Below are positions 28,238 through 36,278 of a stretch of 64,000 nucleotides of DNA, piece after piece. The stretch lies in NCBI GenBank assembly GCA_030680075.1, contig JAUXWR010000365.1, forward strand, positions 1 to 64,000, written 5' to 3'. This DNA is from Legionella sp. (GTDB lineage Bacteria; Pseudomonadota; Gammaproteobacteria; Legionellales; Legionellaceae). How positions within the stretch are numbered: the stretch's first letter is position 1; each line of letters starts with the position of its first letter. Both the position numbers and the translations under genes were made by a program. The notes beneath the pieces were generated by a model that searched no databases, was not told where the DNA came from, and saw only the letters and a list, made by a program, of their open reading frames with translations.

Positions 28238-28270
28238 GTTAATATTTCCTTAATCTTCAATGATTAAAAT
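28238..28270 (+). promoter_or_regulatory. PmrA-box promoter of the OTU protein gene
   Basis: GTTAATATT (28238-28246), two bases, then CTTAATCTT (28249-28257) reproduce the Legionella PmrA consensus cTTAATatT-N2-cTTAATatT with three mismatches in 18 positions at most. TAAAAT (28265-28270) lies 10 bases after the second TTAAT and can serve as the -10 hexamer. PmrA directly activates many Dot/Icm effector genes. The rest of the 28012-28300 gap contains another TATACT (28075-28080) flanked by a 7-bp inverted repeat, with no gene I can support. Confidence 0.75.
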
Positions 28271-28300
28271 GGAATAATATAAATAGCACGGGAGTGCTTT

Positions 28301-29413
28301 ATGGCAGCTACATTACGACCAGCTCAATCAGGATTTTTTGCAACCAATACCGTACTGATTAAACCGCAGGCGTCTTTGAGTACTTCACTCAAAAAAGAGC
28401 CTCGATTTGTAAATGTCGGTGGTAACGGTGACTGTGGTTTTCTTGCTATTGCAAGCGGGATAATTGATAACGCGTATAAAATACGCCCTAATCAAATTAT
28501 GTTAAGCAAGCTTCTGGAGCAGCATAATAACTATTTTCCGCTACCCCCTTTTCAAGGTTTGGTAACTTCTGCTGAGCGTCTTAAGGCGATGGTTGGCGGA
28601 TCATCAACTATGGCAAAACTTATTCGTGAACTCGGCTACACGCTAAGGCAAATGTCCGTTGATGAACTTTGTGCTAATGATGTGCTTTATCGCGGCGCAT
28701 TTGTGGCTAACAACGAAGGAACTTCACCTGATAAAATGCGCATGCAAACTACCGAAATTGATGAAAGTTACATTGCGGCTCTTTCTGAAGCATTAAAAAT
28801 TCCTATCACCGTGCAAGTAGTTGAGAAAAGCAAAGAAGTGCCCGCACGCTTTCATTATGGGCAAAACTATACGGCCAGTGACGAGGTAGTAATACAGTTG
28901 CAAAACAAACATTACATCCCCAGATTAACGAATGCGGCCCTTTTTGAGTCGGTCAGCGAGCAGCCTGTTCGTGCCCTGGAGCCTAAAGCCAGCGAACAAA
29001 AAGCCGATCCTGAGTTGGCAGAAATCCTTAAGCGTATTGAAGCAGAAGATAACCGTCTATTGCACGTTTTTGATACCAATTTGCGACGTTTGCAAAACCT
29101 GGTGGAAGACGGTGAAATCGATAAAGATTACTTGCTAACTATTTATATAAAAGGCATGAATAATAGCGATTATCTACAAGGACGAATTAAGCACGTAGGG
29201 CTTGAGCACGGCAACCAAAATTTCTTTAATGCAATTGAAAGCGCTCGTCGTCCACACGCCATTGTTGGTCTGCCTAAAGGCAGTCATGATGAGCAGGTAA
29301 CTAAAGAGCTGATTCACGCTATCGCTCGTGCAATAAGCATCGGCCAGTTAGATGCAGAAGATGTATTTGACTTAAGCCCTCTCGAAAATACAGGGAAAAC
29401 GTTTAAAAAATAG
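28301..29413 (+). CDS. OTU-type cysteine-protease-like protein, candidate Dot/Icm effector (Lot-like)
   Basis: The 370-residue protein has the OTU Cys loop GGNGDCGFLAIASG with Asp44 and Cys45, and the His loop NKHYIP with His204. The stretch between them is long and helical, the feature that sets Legionella Lot deubiquitinases apart from eukaryotic OTUs. A C-terminal helical region (about 240-365) follows, ending in a polar tail. A PmrA box lies 43 bases upstream of the start. Together these support a ubiquitin-directed effector delivered by Dot/Icm, although the assignment is by motif and promoter only. It could alternatively bind ubiquitin without cleaving it. A long palindrome follows the stop. 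Confidence 0.75.
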   Translation: MAATLRPAQSGFFATNTVLIKPQASLSTSLKKEPRFVNVGGNGDCGFLAIASGIIDNAYKIRPNQIMLSKLLEQHNNYFPLPPFQGLVTSAERLKAMVGGSSTMAKLIRELGYTLRQMSVDELCANDVLYRGAFVANNEGTSPDKMRMQTTEIDESYIAALSEALKIPITVQVVEKSKEVPARFHYGQNYTASDEVVIQLQNKHYIPRLTNAALFESVSEQPVRALEPKASEQKADPELAEILKRIEAEDNRLLHVFDTNLRRLQNLVEDGEIDKDYLLTIYIKGMNNSDYLQGRIKHVGLEHGNQNFFNAIESARRPHAIVGLPKGSHDEQVTKELIHAIARAISIGQLDAEDVFDLSPLENTGKTFKK

Positions 29414-29421
29414 TTTGGACT

Positions 29422-29473
29422 GAACCCTTGGTGCTGAGGCGCAAAAAATGCGCTTCCTCAGCACGAACGGTTC
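29422..29473. terminator. Long compound hairpin between convergent OTU and cbs-like genes
   Basis: GTGCTGAGG (29431-29439) pairs with CCTCAGCAC (29456-29464). GCGCA/TGCGC extends the stem inward and GAACC/GGTTC extends it outward with a small internal loop. It starts 8 bases after the OTU stop and ends 28 bases before the stop of the convergent gene. No T-tract is present. It may be a bidirectional terminator or a palindromic repeat. Confidence 0.6.
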
Positions 29474-29500
29474 GGTGGAAAGAGGAATCCTTCACCCTTT

Positions 29501-30451
29501 TTAAAGAAATCCGTTTTCCTTCATCCAGTCATCATTGACAAATTTTGACATATAATTGCGAATGGAATCAGGCAATATGACCAGGCATTTTTGTCCTTTT
29601 TTGAGACTTTTTGCAGCCTGTAACGCGCCCCACATCGCAGCTCCCGAAGAGCCGCCGACCAGCATGCCTTCTTCACGCATTAATCGCCTTGCCGTGGCAA
29701 AAGAGTCCGTATCGTTAATTTTTACGTAATGATCAATCAGGTCATTCTTAAGAACATCGGGGAAAAAATCATATCCAATCCCTTCAACATGGTAGGGTTT
29801 AATTTCATCACCTCCGCCAAGTATGGAGCCGATGGGGTCAATACCCACAATAATAATAGCGGGATTATACTCCTTGAGCCGTTTGGCAATGCCTGTAATA
29901 GTGCCGCCAGTACCCACACCTGCAACTACCATATGCAAATCTTTGCCAAAATCATCAATAATCTCTTGCGCCGTGCCGTTATAATGAGCATTGGGATTAT
30001 CAGGATTTGCGTATTGATCAAGAATATGTGAGTTGGGAATCTTCTTCTGTAAATCTTTGGCGAGAGATATATGGCTGTCCGGATCATTCCATGCGGCTTC
30101 CGTAGGCGTGCGGTAAATGGTGGCACCCAGGCGCTCAAGCACCGATTGTTTTTCCTGACTCATCTTTTGAGGCATGGTGATAACAACCTTATAGCCCATG
30201 ACGGCTCCGGCCAGGGCAATGCCAATGCCGGTATTACCCGACGTCGGTTCTATTAACGTATCGCCTGGTTTAATGCGCCCGCTAAGCTCGGCATTTTTCA
30301 CCATCTCATAGCCAATCCTGTCTTTTACAGAGCCGCCTGGATTAAAAAATTCACATTTGGCATAGAGCTCGCAGTCAAGATCTTGGCCGAGACGATTAAT
30401 TTTGACCACGGGTGTTTCACCTATGGTGGCAAGAATATCAGGATAAATCAT
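29501..30451 (-). CDS. cbs: Cystathionine beta-synthase-like PLP enzyme
   Basis: The 316-residue fold type II PLP enzyme has NPGGSVKDRIG with the Schiff-base Lys, PTSGNTGIGIAL, and VVAGVGTGGTITGIAKRLKE as the phosphate loop. The C-terminal block EGIGYDFFPDVL ... PDSIRNYMSKFVNDDWM is characteristic of cystathionine beta-synthase and less of O-acetylserine sulfhydrylase. It lacks the C-terminal CBS-domain pair of the animal enzyme. It would condense serine and homocysteine (reverse transsulfuration) or use O-acetylserine. No partner cystathionine gamma-lyase gene is adjacent. Confidence 0.85.
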   Translation of the reverse strand: MIYPDILATIGETPVVKINRLGQDLDCELYAKCEFFNPGGSVKDRIGYEMVKNAELSGRIKPGDTLIEPTSGNTGIGIALAGAVMGYKVVITMPQKMSQEKQSVLERLGATIYRTPTEAAWNDPDSHISLAKDLQKKIPNSHILDQYANPDNPNAHYNGTAQEIIDDFGKDLHMVVAGVGTGGTITGIAKRLKEYNPAIIIVGIDPIGSILGGGDEIKPYHVEGIGYDFFPDVLKNDLIDHYVKINDTDSFATARRLMREEGMLVGGSSGAAMWGALQAAKSLKKGQKCLVILPDSIRNYMSKFVNDDWMKENGFL

Positions 30452-30582
30452 GGAAAACCTTACACAATTGAAAGTGAAATTAGTATAACTAGCAATTTTC
30501 TTTTATGAAACGGATTTTACAAGTTGTTATACTCCAGATAGAATCGAATAAGAAATAATTCATTGTTTACAAGGACGATACT

Positions 30583-30924
30583 ATGAAACAGACTACTTTT
30601 CTTCGCCATATGCCTTATGCACTGTTATTGACTACCCCTTTCTTTTTGACAGGCTGTGAGGGGATGAACATGTTCAGTAATTCAGGCCCATCAAGTCGTG
30701 ATTACAATTATGATTACAACAAGGCGGCTCCTCATGTACCATCTAATGCTGAACAAAGTGCACCTGTGGTCAGAAGAACAGAAACTACAGCAACATCATT
30801 GGCAGAGCCCACAACAAAAATACCGTCGACCCCCAAATTAACGACCTCGACAACCAATGCCGCTAAAACTACAACGCATGAGGGGCCAACAGTGCCTAAC
30901 ATGGCGCCTACCGTCGGGCAATAA
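30583..30924 (+). CDS. Small Thr-rich lipoprotein
   Basis: The 113-residue protein has a signal peptide and lipobox FLTGC with Cys25 as the lipidation site. The rest is low-complexity and rich in Thr, Pro, Ser and Ala, with a DYNYDYN repeat near 40-46. No domain is recognised and it is probably disordered. AAGGA upstream of the ATG supports the start, and TATACT near 30528 may be its -10. It ends 23 bp before poxB, so the two may be co-transcribed, although no functional link is evident. Confidence 0.75.
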   Translation: MKQTTFLRHMPYALLLTTPFFLTGCEGMNMFSNSGPSSRDYNYDYNKAAPHVPSNAEQSAPVVRRTETTATSLAEPTTKIPSTPKLTTSTTNAAKTTTHEGPTVPNMAPTVGQ

Positions 30925-30947
30925 ACTATCTCTTTGGGAAATGACTA

Positions 30948-32669
30948 ATGACCACAGTCGCCGATGTATTAGTAGAGACTCTTGAAAAAGCAGGTGTTAA
31001 ACGAATCTACGGTATTGTCGGTGACTCCCTCAATGGTATTACCAATGCACTGCAAAAACAGAAAACTATTAGCTGGATTCATACGCGTCATGAAGAAGTA
31101 GCCGCTTTTGCAGCAGGTGCCGAGGCGCAGCTTACGGGTGAGCTGGCTGTTTGCGCTGGAAGTTGCGGGCCAGGAAATATGCATCTGATCAATGGTCTTT
31201 ATGATTGCCACCGCAGTAGCGCGCCAGTTCTTGCCATAGCGGCGCATATTCCAACTGAAGAAATAGGGGGTGGTTATTTTCAGGAAACGCACCCTAATAT
31301 ACTTTTTAAAGAATGCAGCCATTTTTGTGAAATAGTTTATTCTGCAGAGCAGATGCCGCGTTTACTTAAAATAGCCATTCAAACGGCACTTGCCAAGAGC
31401 GGTGTTGCTGTATTGATTATTTCCGGTGATGTGGCCTTACAGGAAATGCGATCGCACACTCTGCCTGAGTGGGTAAAGATACCGATTCCCATAGTTGTCC
31501 CTGATATTACGTTATTAAAAGATGCTGCAGCTCGTTTAAACGCTGCAAAAAAAATAACCGTTTTCTGCGGTATTGGAGCAAAAGACGCTCATCAATCGCT
31601 AATGGCTTTATGCGAAAAATTACAGGCTCCCGTCGTGCATACGTTGCGAGGTAAGCCATTTATTGAATATGACAACCCATACGATGTAGGCATGACCGGA
31701 TTTATTGGCTTTTCATCTGGTTACTATGCTATGGAAGATTGTGATACCTTGCTTTTACTAGGAACCAATTTTCCTTATCGACAGTTTTACCCTGCAAAAG
31801 CACAGATTATTCAAATTGATATAAATAGCGCGCATTTGGGTAAACGTACGGATATAGACCTTGGATTGGCTGGTGATATTAGTCATACCCTACAAGCCCT
31901 GCTTCCTCTTTTGCAGCTTAAAAAAGAGAGTAAACATCTTGACCATGCACGCAAGCATTATAAATCGGCACGCGCTGAGCTTGACAATCACGCCGCAGGC
32001 AAGCCTGGGAAAAAACCCATTCACCCGCAATATCTCGCTAAAATAATAGATGAACAAGCCTCACCTGAAACCATTTTTACCTGTGATGTAGGAACCCCTA
32101 CGGTATGGGCTGCGCGTTATCTTACTATGAACGGCAAAAGGCGCTTACTTGGTTCATTCAATCATGGGTCTATGGCTAATGCACTGGCGCAGGCAATTGG
32201 TGCCCAGGCATGCAACCCAAAGCGTCAGGTTGTAGCTTTATGCGGTGATGGTGGTTTTAGCATGCTGATGGGGGATATTTTAACACTGGTGCAGCAGCAA
32301 TTGCCGATAAAAATTGTCATTTTTAATAATGGCACGCTTGGGTTTGTTGAGATGGAAATGCATGTGGGTGGGATGGTAGAATATGGCACTGAACTAAAAA
32401 ACCCCAATTTTGCGAATCTCGCTGAATCAGTAGGCATCCGCGGCTTTTACGTAGAAGATCCGGCAGAGCTGGGCGCGGCAGTAGAAGAGGCTTTTAACTA
32501 CCCAGGTCCTGCTCTTATTGATGTTAAAGTAAATCGTAATGAGCTAATAATGCCGCCTGCCGTGAATGCAACTCAAATAAAAGGATTTAGCCTTTATATG
32601 CTCAAGGCAATTATAAATGGCAAAGGCACGGAAATTTTAGATTTGGTTAAAACAAACTTGTGGACTTAA
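30948..32669 (+). CDS. poxB: Pyruvate dehydrogenase (quinone)-like ThDP enzyme
   Basis: PoxB is a peripheral membrane flavoenzyme that oxidises pyruvate to acetate and CO2, feeding electrons to ubiquinone. The 573-residue protein has the three ThDP-family domains: an N-terminal PYR domain with the catalytic Glu in TRHEEVAAFAA, a central FAD-type domain, and a PP domain with GDGGFSMLMGDILTLVQQ and the downstream Asn motif that bind Mg-ThDP. A C-terminal extension (FSLYMLKAIINGKGTEI) resembles the lipid-activated membrane-binding tail of PoxB. Related enzymes such as acetolactate synthase or oxalyl-CoA decarboxylase are less likely. Confidence 0.85.
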   Translation: MTTVADVLVETLEKAGVKRIYGIVGDSLNGITNALQKQKTISWIHTRHEEVAAFAAGAEAQLTGELAVCAGSCGPGNMHLINGLYDCHRSSAPVLAIAAHIPTEEIGGGYFQETHPNILFKECSHFCEIVYSAEQMPRLLKIAIQTALAKSGVAVLIISGDVALQEMRSHTLPEWVKIPIPIVVPDITLLKDAAARLNAAKKITVFCGIGAKDAHQSLMALCEKLQAPVVHTLRGKPFIEYDNPYDVGMTGFIGFSSGYYAMEDCDTLLLLGTNFPYRQFYPAKAQIIQIDINSAHLGKRTDIDLGLAGDISHTLQALLPLLQLKKESKHLDHARKHYKSARAELDNHAAGKPGKKPIHPQYLAKIIDEQASPETIFTCDVGTPTVWAARYLTMNGKRRLLGSFNHGSMANALAQAIGAQACNPKRQVVALCGDGGFSMLMGDILTLVQQQLPIKIVIFNNGTLGFVEMEMHVGGMVEYGTELKNPNFANLAESVGIRGFYVEDPAELGAAVEEAFNYPGPALIDVKVNRNELIMPPAVNATQIKGFSLYMLKAIINGKGTEILDLVKTNLWT

Positions 32670-32728
32670 AGGATTTCCTCAAGCTTTTTTTGGATAACTT
32701 TAAGTAAATTACAAGAGGTCGTTTTTTC

Positions 32729-33376
32729 ATGAGTGAATTAAAACAGCAAGCAGCCAAAGCCGCATTAGCCTATGTTGAAGATAATATGATCGTAGGAGTG
32801 GGTACTGGTTCTACAGTGAATTATTTTATCGATGCGCTTGCTACGATAAAACATCGCATTGATGCCTGTGTCGCCAGTTCCAAAGCGACTGAAGCGCGAT
32901 TGCGTGCTCTTGGCATTCCCGTCATTGATTTAAATGCAGCAGGTGATTTACCCATTTATATTGATGGTGCTGACGAAGTCAATCATCGCCATGAAATGAT
33001 TAAAGGGGGCGGAGGCGCTTTAACCCGCGAGAAAATTATTGCAACGGTTGCCCGGCAATTTATTTGCATTGTGGATGAGTCTAAAGTTGTAAAACATTTG
33101 GGAGCGTTCCCGGTCGCAGTAGAAGTATTGCCTTTGGCTCGAAGCTATGTCGCGCGTGAATTGGTTAAATTGGGCGGCGATCCTGCCTATCGCGAAGGCT
33201 TTATCACCGATAATGGCAACATTATTCTTGATGTTTATAATTTGGAAATTATGGCCCCAATTTCGTTGGAAGAGAAGATAAAGGCTATTTCAGGGGTTGT
33301 TGAGAGTGGATTATTTGGCAAACGATTGGCCGATAACGTGTTGGTTGCCAGTGCTAACGGCATAATGGAGTTGTGA
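32729..33376 (+). CDS. rpiA: Ribose-5-phosphate isomerase A
   Basis: RpiA interconverts ribose-5-phosphate and ribulose-5-phosphate in the non-oxidative pentose phosphate pathway. The 215-residue protein contains [15 protein letters not shown], the phosphate-binding [16 protein letters not shown] and the catalytic [12 protein letters not shown] with the conserved Lys and Glu. Length and motif spacing are normal. It is preceded by a good AGAGG site and appears monocistronic. Confidence 0.96.
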   Translation: MSELKQQAAKAALAYVEDNMIVGVGTGSTVNYFIDALATIKHRIDACVASSKATEARLRALGIPVIDLNAAGDLPIYIDGADEVNHRHEMIKGGGGALTREKIIATVARQFICIVDESKVVKHLGAFPVAVEVLPLARSYVARELVKLGGDPAYREGFITDNGNIILDVYNLEIMAPISLEEKIKAISGVVESGLFGKRLADNVLVASANGIMEL

Positions 33377-33453
33377 GCACGAATATCATTGTTGCAATCT
33401 CCTCGCTTCAGGTCTATTGTTAAATTAATGTGATCGTTTATTGAACAGCAATA

Positions 33454-34050
33454 ATGAAATTTTCAGACCCCGAAAAAGTGCCCTCTACTGATTCTATGAT
33501 TGCGATAAATTTATGGAAACATAATGCTCCTCGTCTGGTCACCGTTATTAATAATAAACCATGGTACAAGTCTACGGGTAGAAACTCAGGACATCAGGGA
33601 ACCTGGTTTTTCTTTGGTGGTGTATTGGAAAAAAAAAGCGAGCGCCATTATAGAGGCTGGATGATTAAGCCCACTTCATTATCTGTAAAGGGGGGGTATA
33701 GCCTATCGCGATTTTTTGGTTCAAATACAGTGGAATATTTACGTGACCATTCAATACGCAAGCTAATTAGTTTTTCACGTTTCGGCGATATTGAGAAAAT
33801 TTGTATTTCTGCCTCCCTTGGGGGTGGATTTTGGTTATCAAGTAAAGGCACACAACTGAAAAACTATCTATACAAAAATTATCCCCAGTATTTTTTATCT
33901 GATGAACTAATCAATAAAGTAAATGAATCGGCAAAACGTTCGGATTTACCCCTTTACACCAACGCCAAAGAGGTGAACCTCTGGTTAAAGGAGCATGACG
34001 TTTCAACCGTTGGGATATTACATAATGAAACATTGTTAGTCACGCCTTAG
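33454..34050 (+). CDS. Unrecognised 198-residue protein
   Basis: I do not recognise this protein. It has no signal peptide or transmembrane helix. The first half is rich in aromatic and Gly residues (HQGTWFFFGGVLEKK, LGGGFWLSSKGTQLKNYL) and suggests a compact beta-rich domain; the C-terminal third is helical. There is no clear ribosome site before the ATG. It sits between rpiA and an effector candidate on the opposite strand, in a stretch lacking housekeeping genes. It may be a Legionella-restricted cytosolic protein or effector, but nothing in the sequence proves either. Confidence 0.55.
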   Translation: MKFSDPEKVPSTDSMIAINLWKHNAPRLVTVINNKPWYKSTGRNSGHQGTWFFFGGVLEKKSERHYRGWMIKPTSLSVKGGYSLSRFFGSNTVEYLRDHSIRKLISFSRFGDIEKICISASLGGGFWLSSKGTQLKNYLYKNYPQYFLSDELINKVNESAKRSDLPLYTNAKEVNLWLKEHDVSTVGILHNETLLVTP

Positions 34051-34081
34051 TCAAGGTGTGTAAAACAACAAAACAATGATG

Positions 34082-35506
34082 TTAATGCTTTGATTTGTAA
34101 GAAAATTGTTGTTCGGGTGTAGCGATCACTTCAGGTGATTTTTTAAAATTACCCAATGATTCTTTCATGCTTTTTTGATTTTTTATATTCATATCAGGAT
34201 TAGTTTCAGAGACTATTCCGCTTGCGACAAGCGGCACTCTATTAACCTCACTGTTATCGGTATTTTTAGCAAGAGCCTCAACTAATATAGCTTTACCTGA
34301 TTGACAATTGACTAATACTTCATTGCCTTCTCGACAGTGTTGGAAAGATCCTGCTTGTAAGTCTTTGGCCTGGGTTATTAGGCTCCTGACTTTATCTAGC
34401 TCCTTTTGGTTTTTTTGTGCAAATTGAGGATTTTGCTTTTCTGCCTCTGCAATTTTATGTAAAAAATCGCCAAGACCTTTACGACCAGCAGATTCGACAG
34501 ATACGATTTTTTTTTCAAAAGGCGGCCATTTTATACGAATATACCACTTGGTTGTAAACTCACTGAATAACCCCTCCTTTTTCCCTGCGTCAAGAAGATT
34601 TACCAGGGTTTCCGATTGGTTTTTAAGCTCACTTAAATGTTCTTTTCTATGAATTTGAGGGCCCTTCCCCCAGATATTTTCCGCATTTTTAGCGAGTTCC
34701 GATTTGTTATTAATCAGCGTCATTCCCGCTTGATATTGACTTCTGCTCTCCCTTAAATGATTTAAAAAGCCAATTTTGGTGTGTACCAGACTATGGGTTA
34801 TATTATCATTGAATCCATAGTCCTCTCGTTTTAACAGCAAATCATAATTTTTGTTGGGGAGAGATAAATTAATAGGTGATCCAGTAATTTTTGAGACGCT
34901 ACCCGTTCCATCAGGGGAGGTTGGAATGACCAGTAAAGACCCCGCTCCTCTGGGGGTATTGGTTCGCATCGATTCATTATCTAAATCTTTACTTAAACCT
35001 TTATCGATGAGTTTTGTGCCAGTTGCGTGGGTGCTCTCCCTGAAAACAGCACCTCCAACGGTTAAAGCGATGACAATTTTTGGCGCAATCCCTTCTGGTA
35101 ATCGTACTCGTGTTGCACCGGTGTCATAGTTTTGAATTCCATTTAGTGCTTCAATACCCCACATAATGGCGCATAAATCATTTTTTTCGGGGTCTTTGGC
35201 TGTTAAATTCAATTGATCAAATTTGCCGCTGAAAATGTCTTGTGAACGATTAATGAAGACTTTAAATTGCTCATGCGTCATAACTTGATTATATCTAAGC
35301 TTGGTAATCCAGGCGGCAGCTACATTTTCATCGCTAAAAAAGTGGTGAGAATCTATCACTTTTTTGTATAAGCGCATGAAATTTTCTTTGTCTTCGGCAA
35401 ATTCGCCCTTGGTAAAAAATTCTTCAATAGTCACCTTGCCGGCTAAGACTTTTTGAAACGATGAACTCGATTTTGTAAATTCATTAACCCGCTCGTCATG
35501 GTGCAT
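34082..35506 (-). CDS. Unrecognised 474-residue protein, candidate effector
   Basis: This is a hydrophilic protein without signal peptide or membrane segment. The C-terminal part has a Lys/Glu/Gln-rich helical stretch (about 340-390), then NEVLVNCQSGKAILVEAL with Cys401. This resembles the CKSGKDR-type loop of Legionella CX5R phosphatases, but the Asp-Arg pair is Ala-Ile, so any phosphatase activity would be lost. The last 50 residues are polar and Ser/Lys/Glu-rich, as in many Dot/Icm substrates. A TATAAT -10 lies about 34 bases upstream, flanked by an 11-bp inverted repeat. The effector assignment is an inference from composition and isolation. Confidence 0.55.
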   Translation of the reverse strand: MHHDERVNEFTKSSSSFQKVLAGKVTIEEFFTKGEFAEDKENFMRLYKKVIDSHHFFSDENVAAAWITKLRYNQVMTHEQFKVFINRSQDIFSGKFDQLNLTAKDPEKNDLCAIMWGIEALNGIQNYDTGATRVRLPEGIAPKIVIALTVGGAVFRESTHATGTKLIDKGLSKDLDNESMRTNTPRGAGSLLVIPTSPDGTGSVSKITGSPINLSLPNKNYDLLLKREDYGFNDNITHSLVHTKIGFLNHLRESRSQYQAGMTLINNKSELAKNAENIWGKGPQIHRKEHLSELKNQSETLVNLLDAGKKEGLFSEFTTKWYIRIKWPPFEKKIVSVESAGRKGLGDFLHKIAEAEKQNPQFAQKNQKELDKVRSLITQAKDLQAGSFQHCREGNEVLVNCQSGKAILVEALAKNTDNSEVNRVPLVASGIVSETNPDMNIKNQKSMKESLGNFKKSPEVIATPEQQFSYKSKH

Positions 35507-35524
35507 AAATGCTCAATATGACTA

Positions 35525-35573
35525 CAATTGGATTAGTTAATTATAGATGGACTATTTTAAAATAATCCAATTG
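35525..35573 (-). promoter_or_regulatory. Inverted repeat flanking a TATAAT hexamer upstream of the effector candidate
   Basis: CAATTGGATTA (35525-35535) and TAATCCAATTG (35563-35573) are perfect 11-bp inverted arms. Read on the minus strand, TATAAT lies between them (35540-35545), about 34 bases from the ATG. The arrangement fits an operator pair around a promoter or a 5' leader hairpin. Confidence 0.5.
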
Positions 35574-35758
35574 AGGGCAATCAGGATGGTGAAGTTTAAC
35601 TAAACTGAATTTTAAAGCGGTTGTGAGGTGCTTGATGCGATCATGACAAAATCACCCGCATGCTGTCTTTGCGAATAAAGTGAAGCAATCCAGTGGCCTT
35701 GGAAAAGCTAATTAGCGCATCTATTGTTTTTAAAGTCACTAGGCTGCTTCGTCTGCGA

Positions 35759-36145
35759 CTCCTAACTAACGTCACAATGCACAAAATATTATCTATTAAA
35801 ATGATCGCCAGATCTCTAATCGGGCAACCAATGTAATGTAAACTCGCGAATCTTCTTCTCTGTCGTCCCGGAATTTAGAGAGACTTAACGAGCGCGCGAG
35901 TTTAGTCTCACTTAATGTCCGGGATCTATTTTCAGGCTGGTACGAGGTATTAATCCTGACATTATGACAAGCAATTGCCTGACAAGGTGCACGGAGTGGA
36001 ATGGATCCCGGACATTAAGTCAGACTAGGTTCGCACGCTCACCAAGTCTTACTACATTCCGGGACGACACCCATTAGAGCGCGCTTCAATCAGGGTAAGG
36101 CTAAAAAGTTAGTGCTATACGTTTTCTGGATTTCATATAAAAGCT
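35759..36145. repeat. Dispersed ~380-bp repeat, copy B, with inverted-repeat core
   Basis: This is the second copy of the block at 23005-23386, in the same orientation. The core from TGTCGTCCCGGAATTTAG (35861) to the inverted ATTCCGGGACGACA (ending 36069) is about 209 bp. Differences from copy A include a short insertion near 35812 and several point changes. The preceding bases 35640-35758 hold a fragment of another common genomic repeat (TTTGCGAATAAAGTGAAGCA) and no gene. Confidence 0.88.
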
Positions 36146-36216
36146 CGCAAAGACGTGTGATTTACCCGCATTTAAAAATGGTTCTGTGCGAAGGGACACG
36201 CGTAATTTTTCTCATT

Positions 36217-36250
36217 CCTTAAGTTTCTCTTAAGGTTTCATCGATATACT
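36217..36250 (+). promoter_or_regulatory. PmrA-like element and -10 of the solitary receiver gene
   Basis: CTTAAGTTT (36218-36226), two bases, then CTTAAGGTT (36229-36237) give two half-sites at the 11-bp spacing of PmrA boxes. TATACT (36245-36250) lies 10 bases after the second TTAAG, the same geometry as the element at 28238. Because CTTAAG is self-complementary, the site is also a perfect dyad (CCTTAAG 36217-36223 with CTTAAGG 36229-36235), so a different dyad-binding regulator is possible. Confidence 0.55.
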
Positions 36251-36278
36251 CTTTTTGTTCTAATCAAAGGGAGTTCTC

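Noticed and set aside
29729..30138. Several 60-100 codon frames overlapping the cbs-like gene
   Set aside because: All lie in other frames of a well-conserved enzyme and have no independent coding features.
35640..36145. Insertion sequence or phage remnant
   Set aside because: There is no transposase or integrase fragment in any frame; the block is explained by the two-copy repeat.
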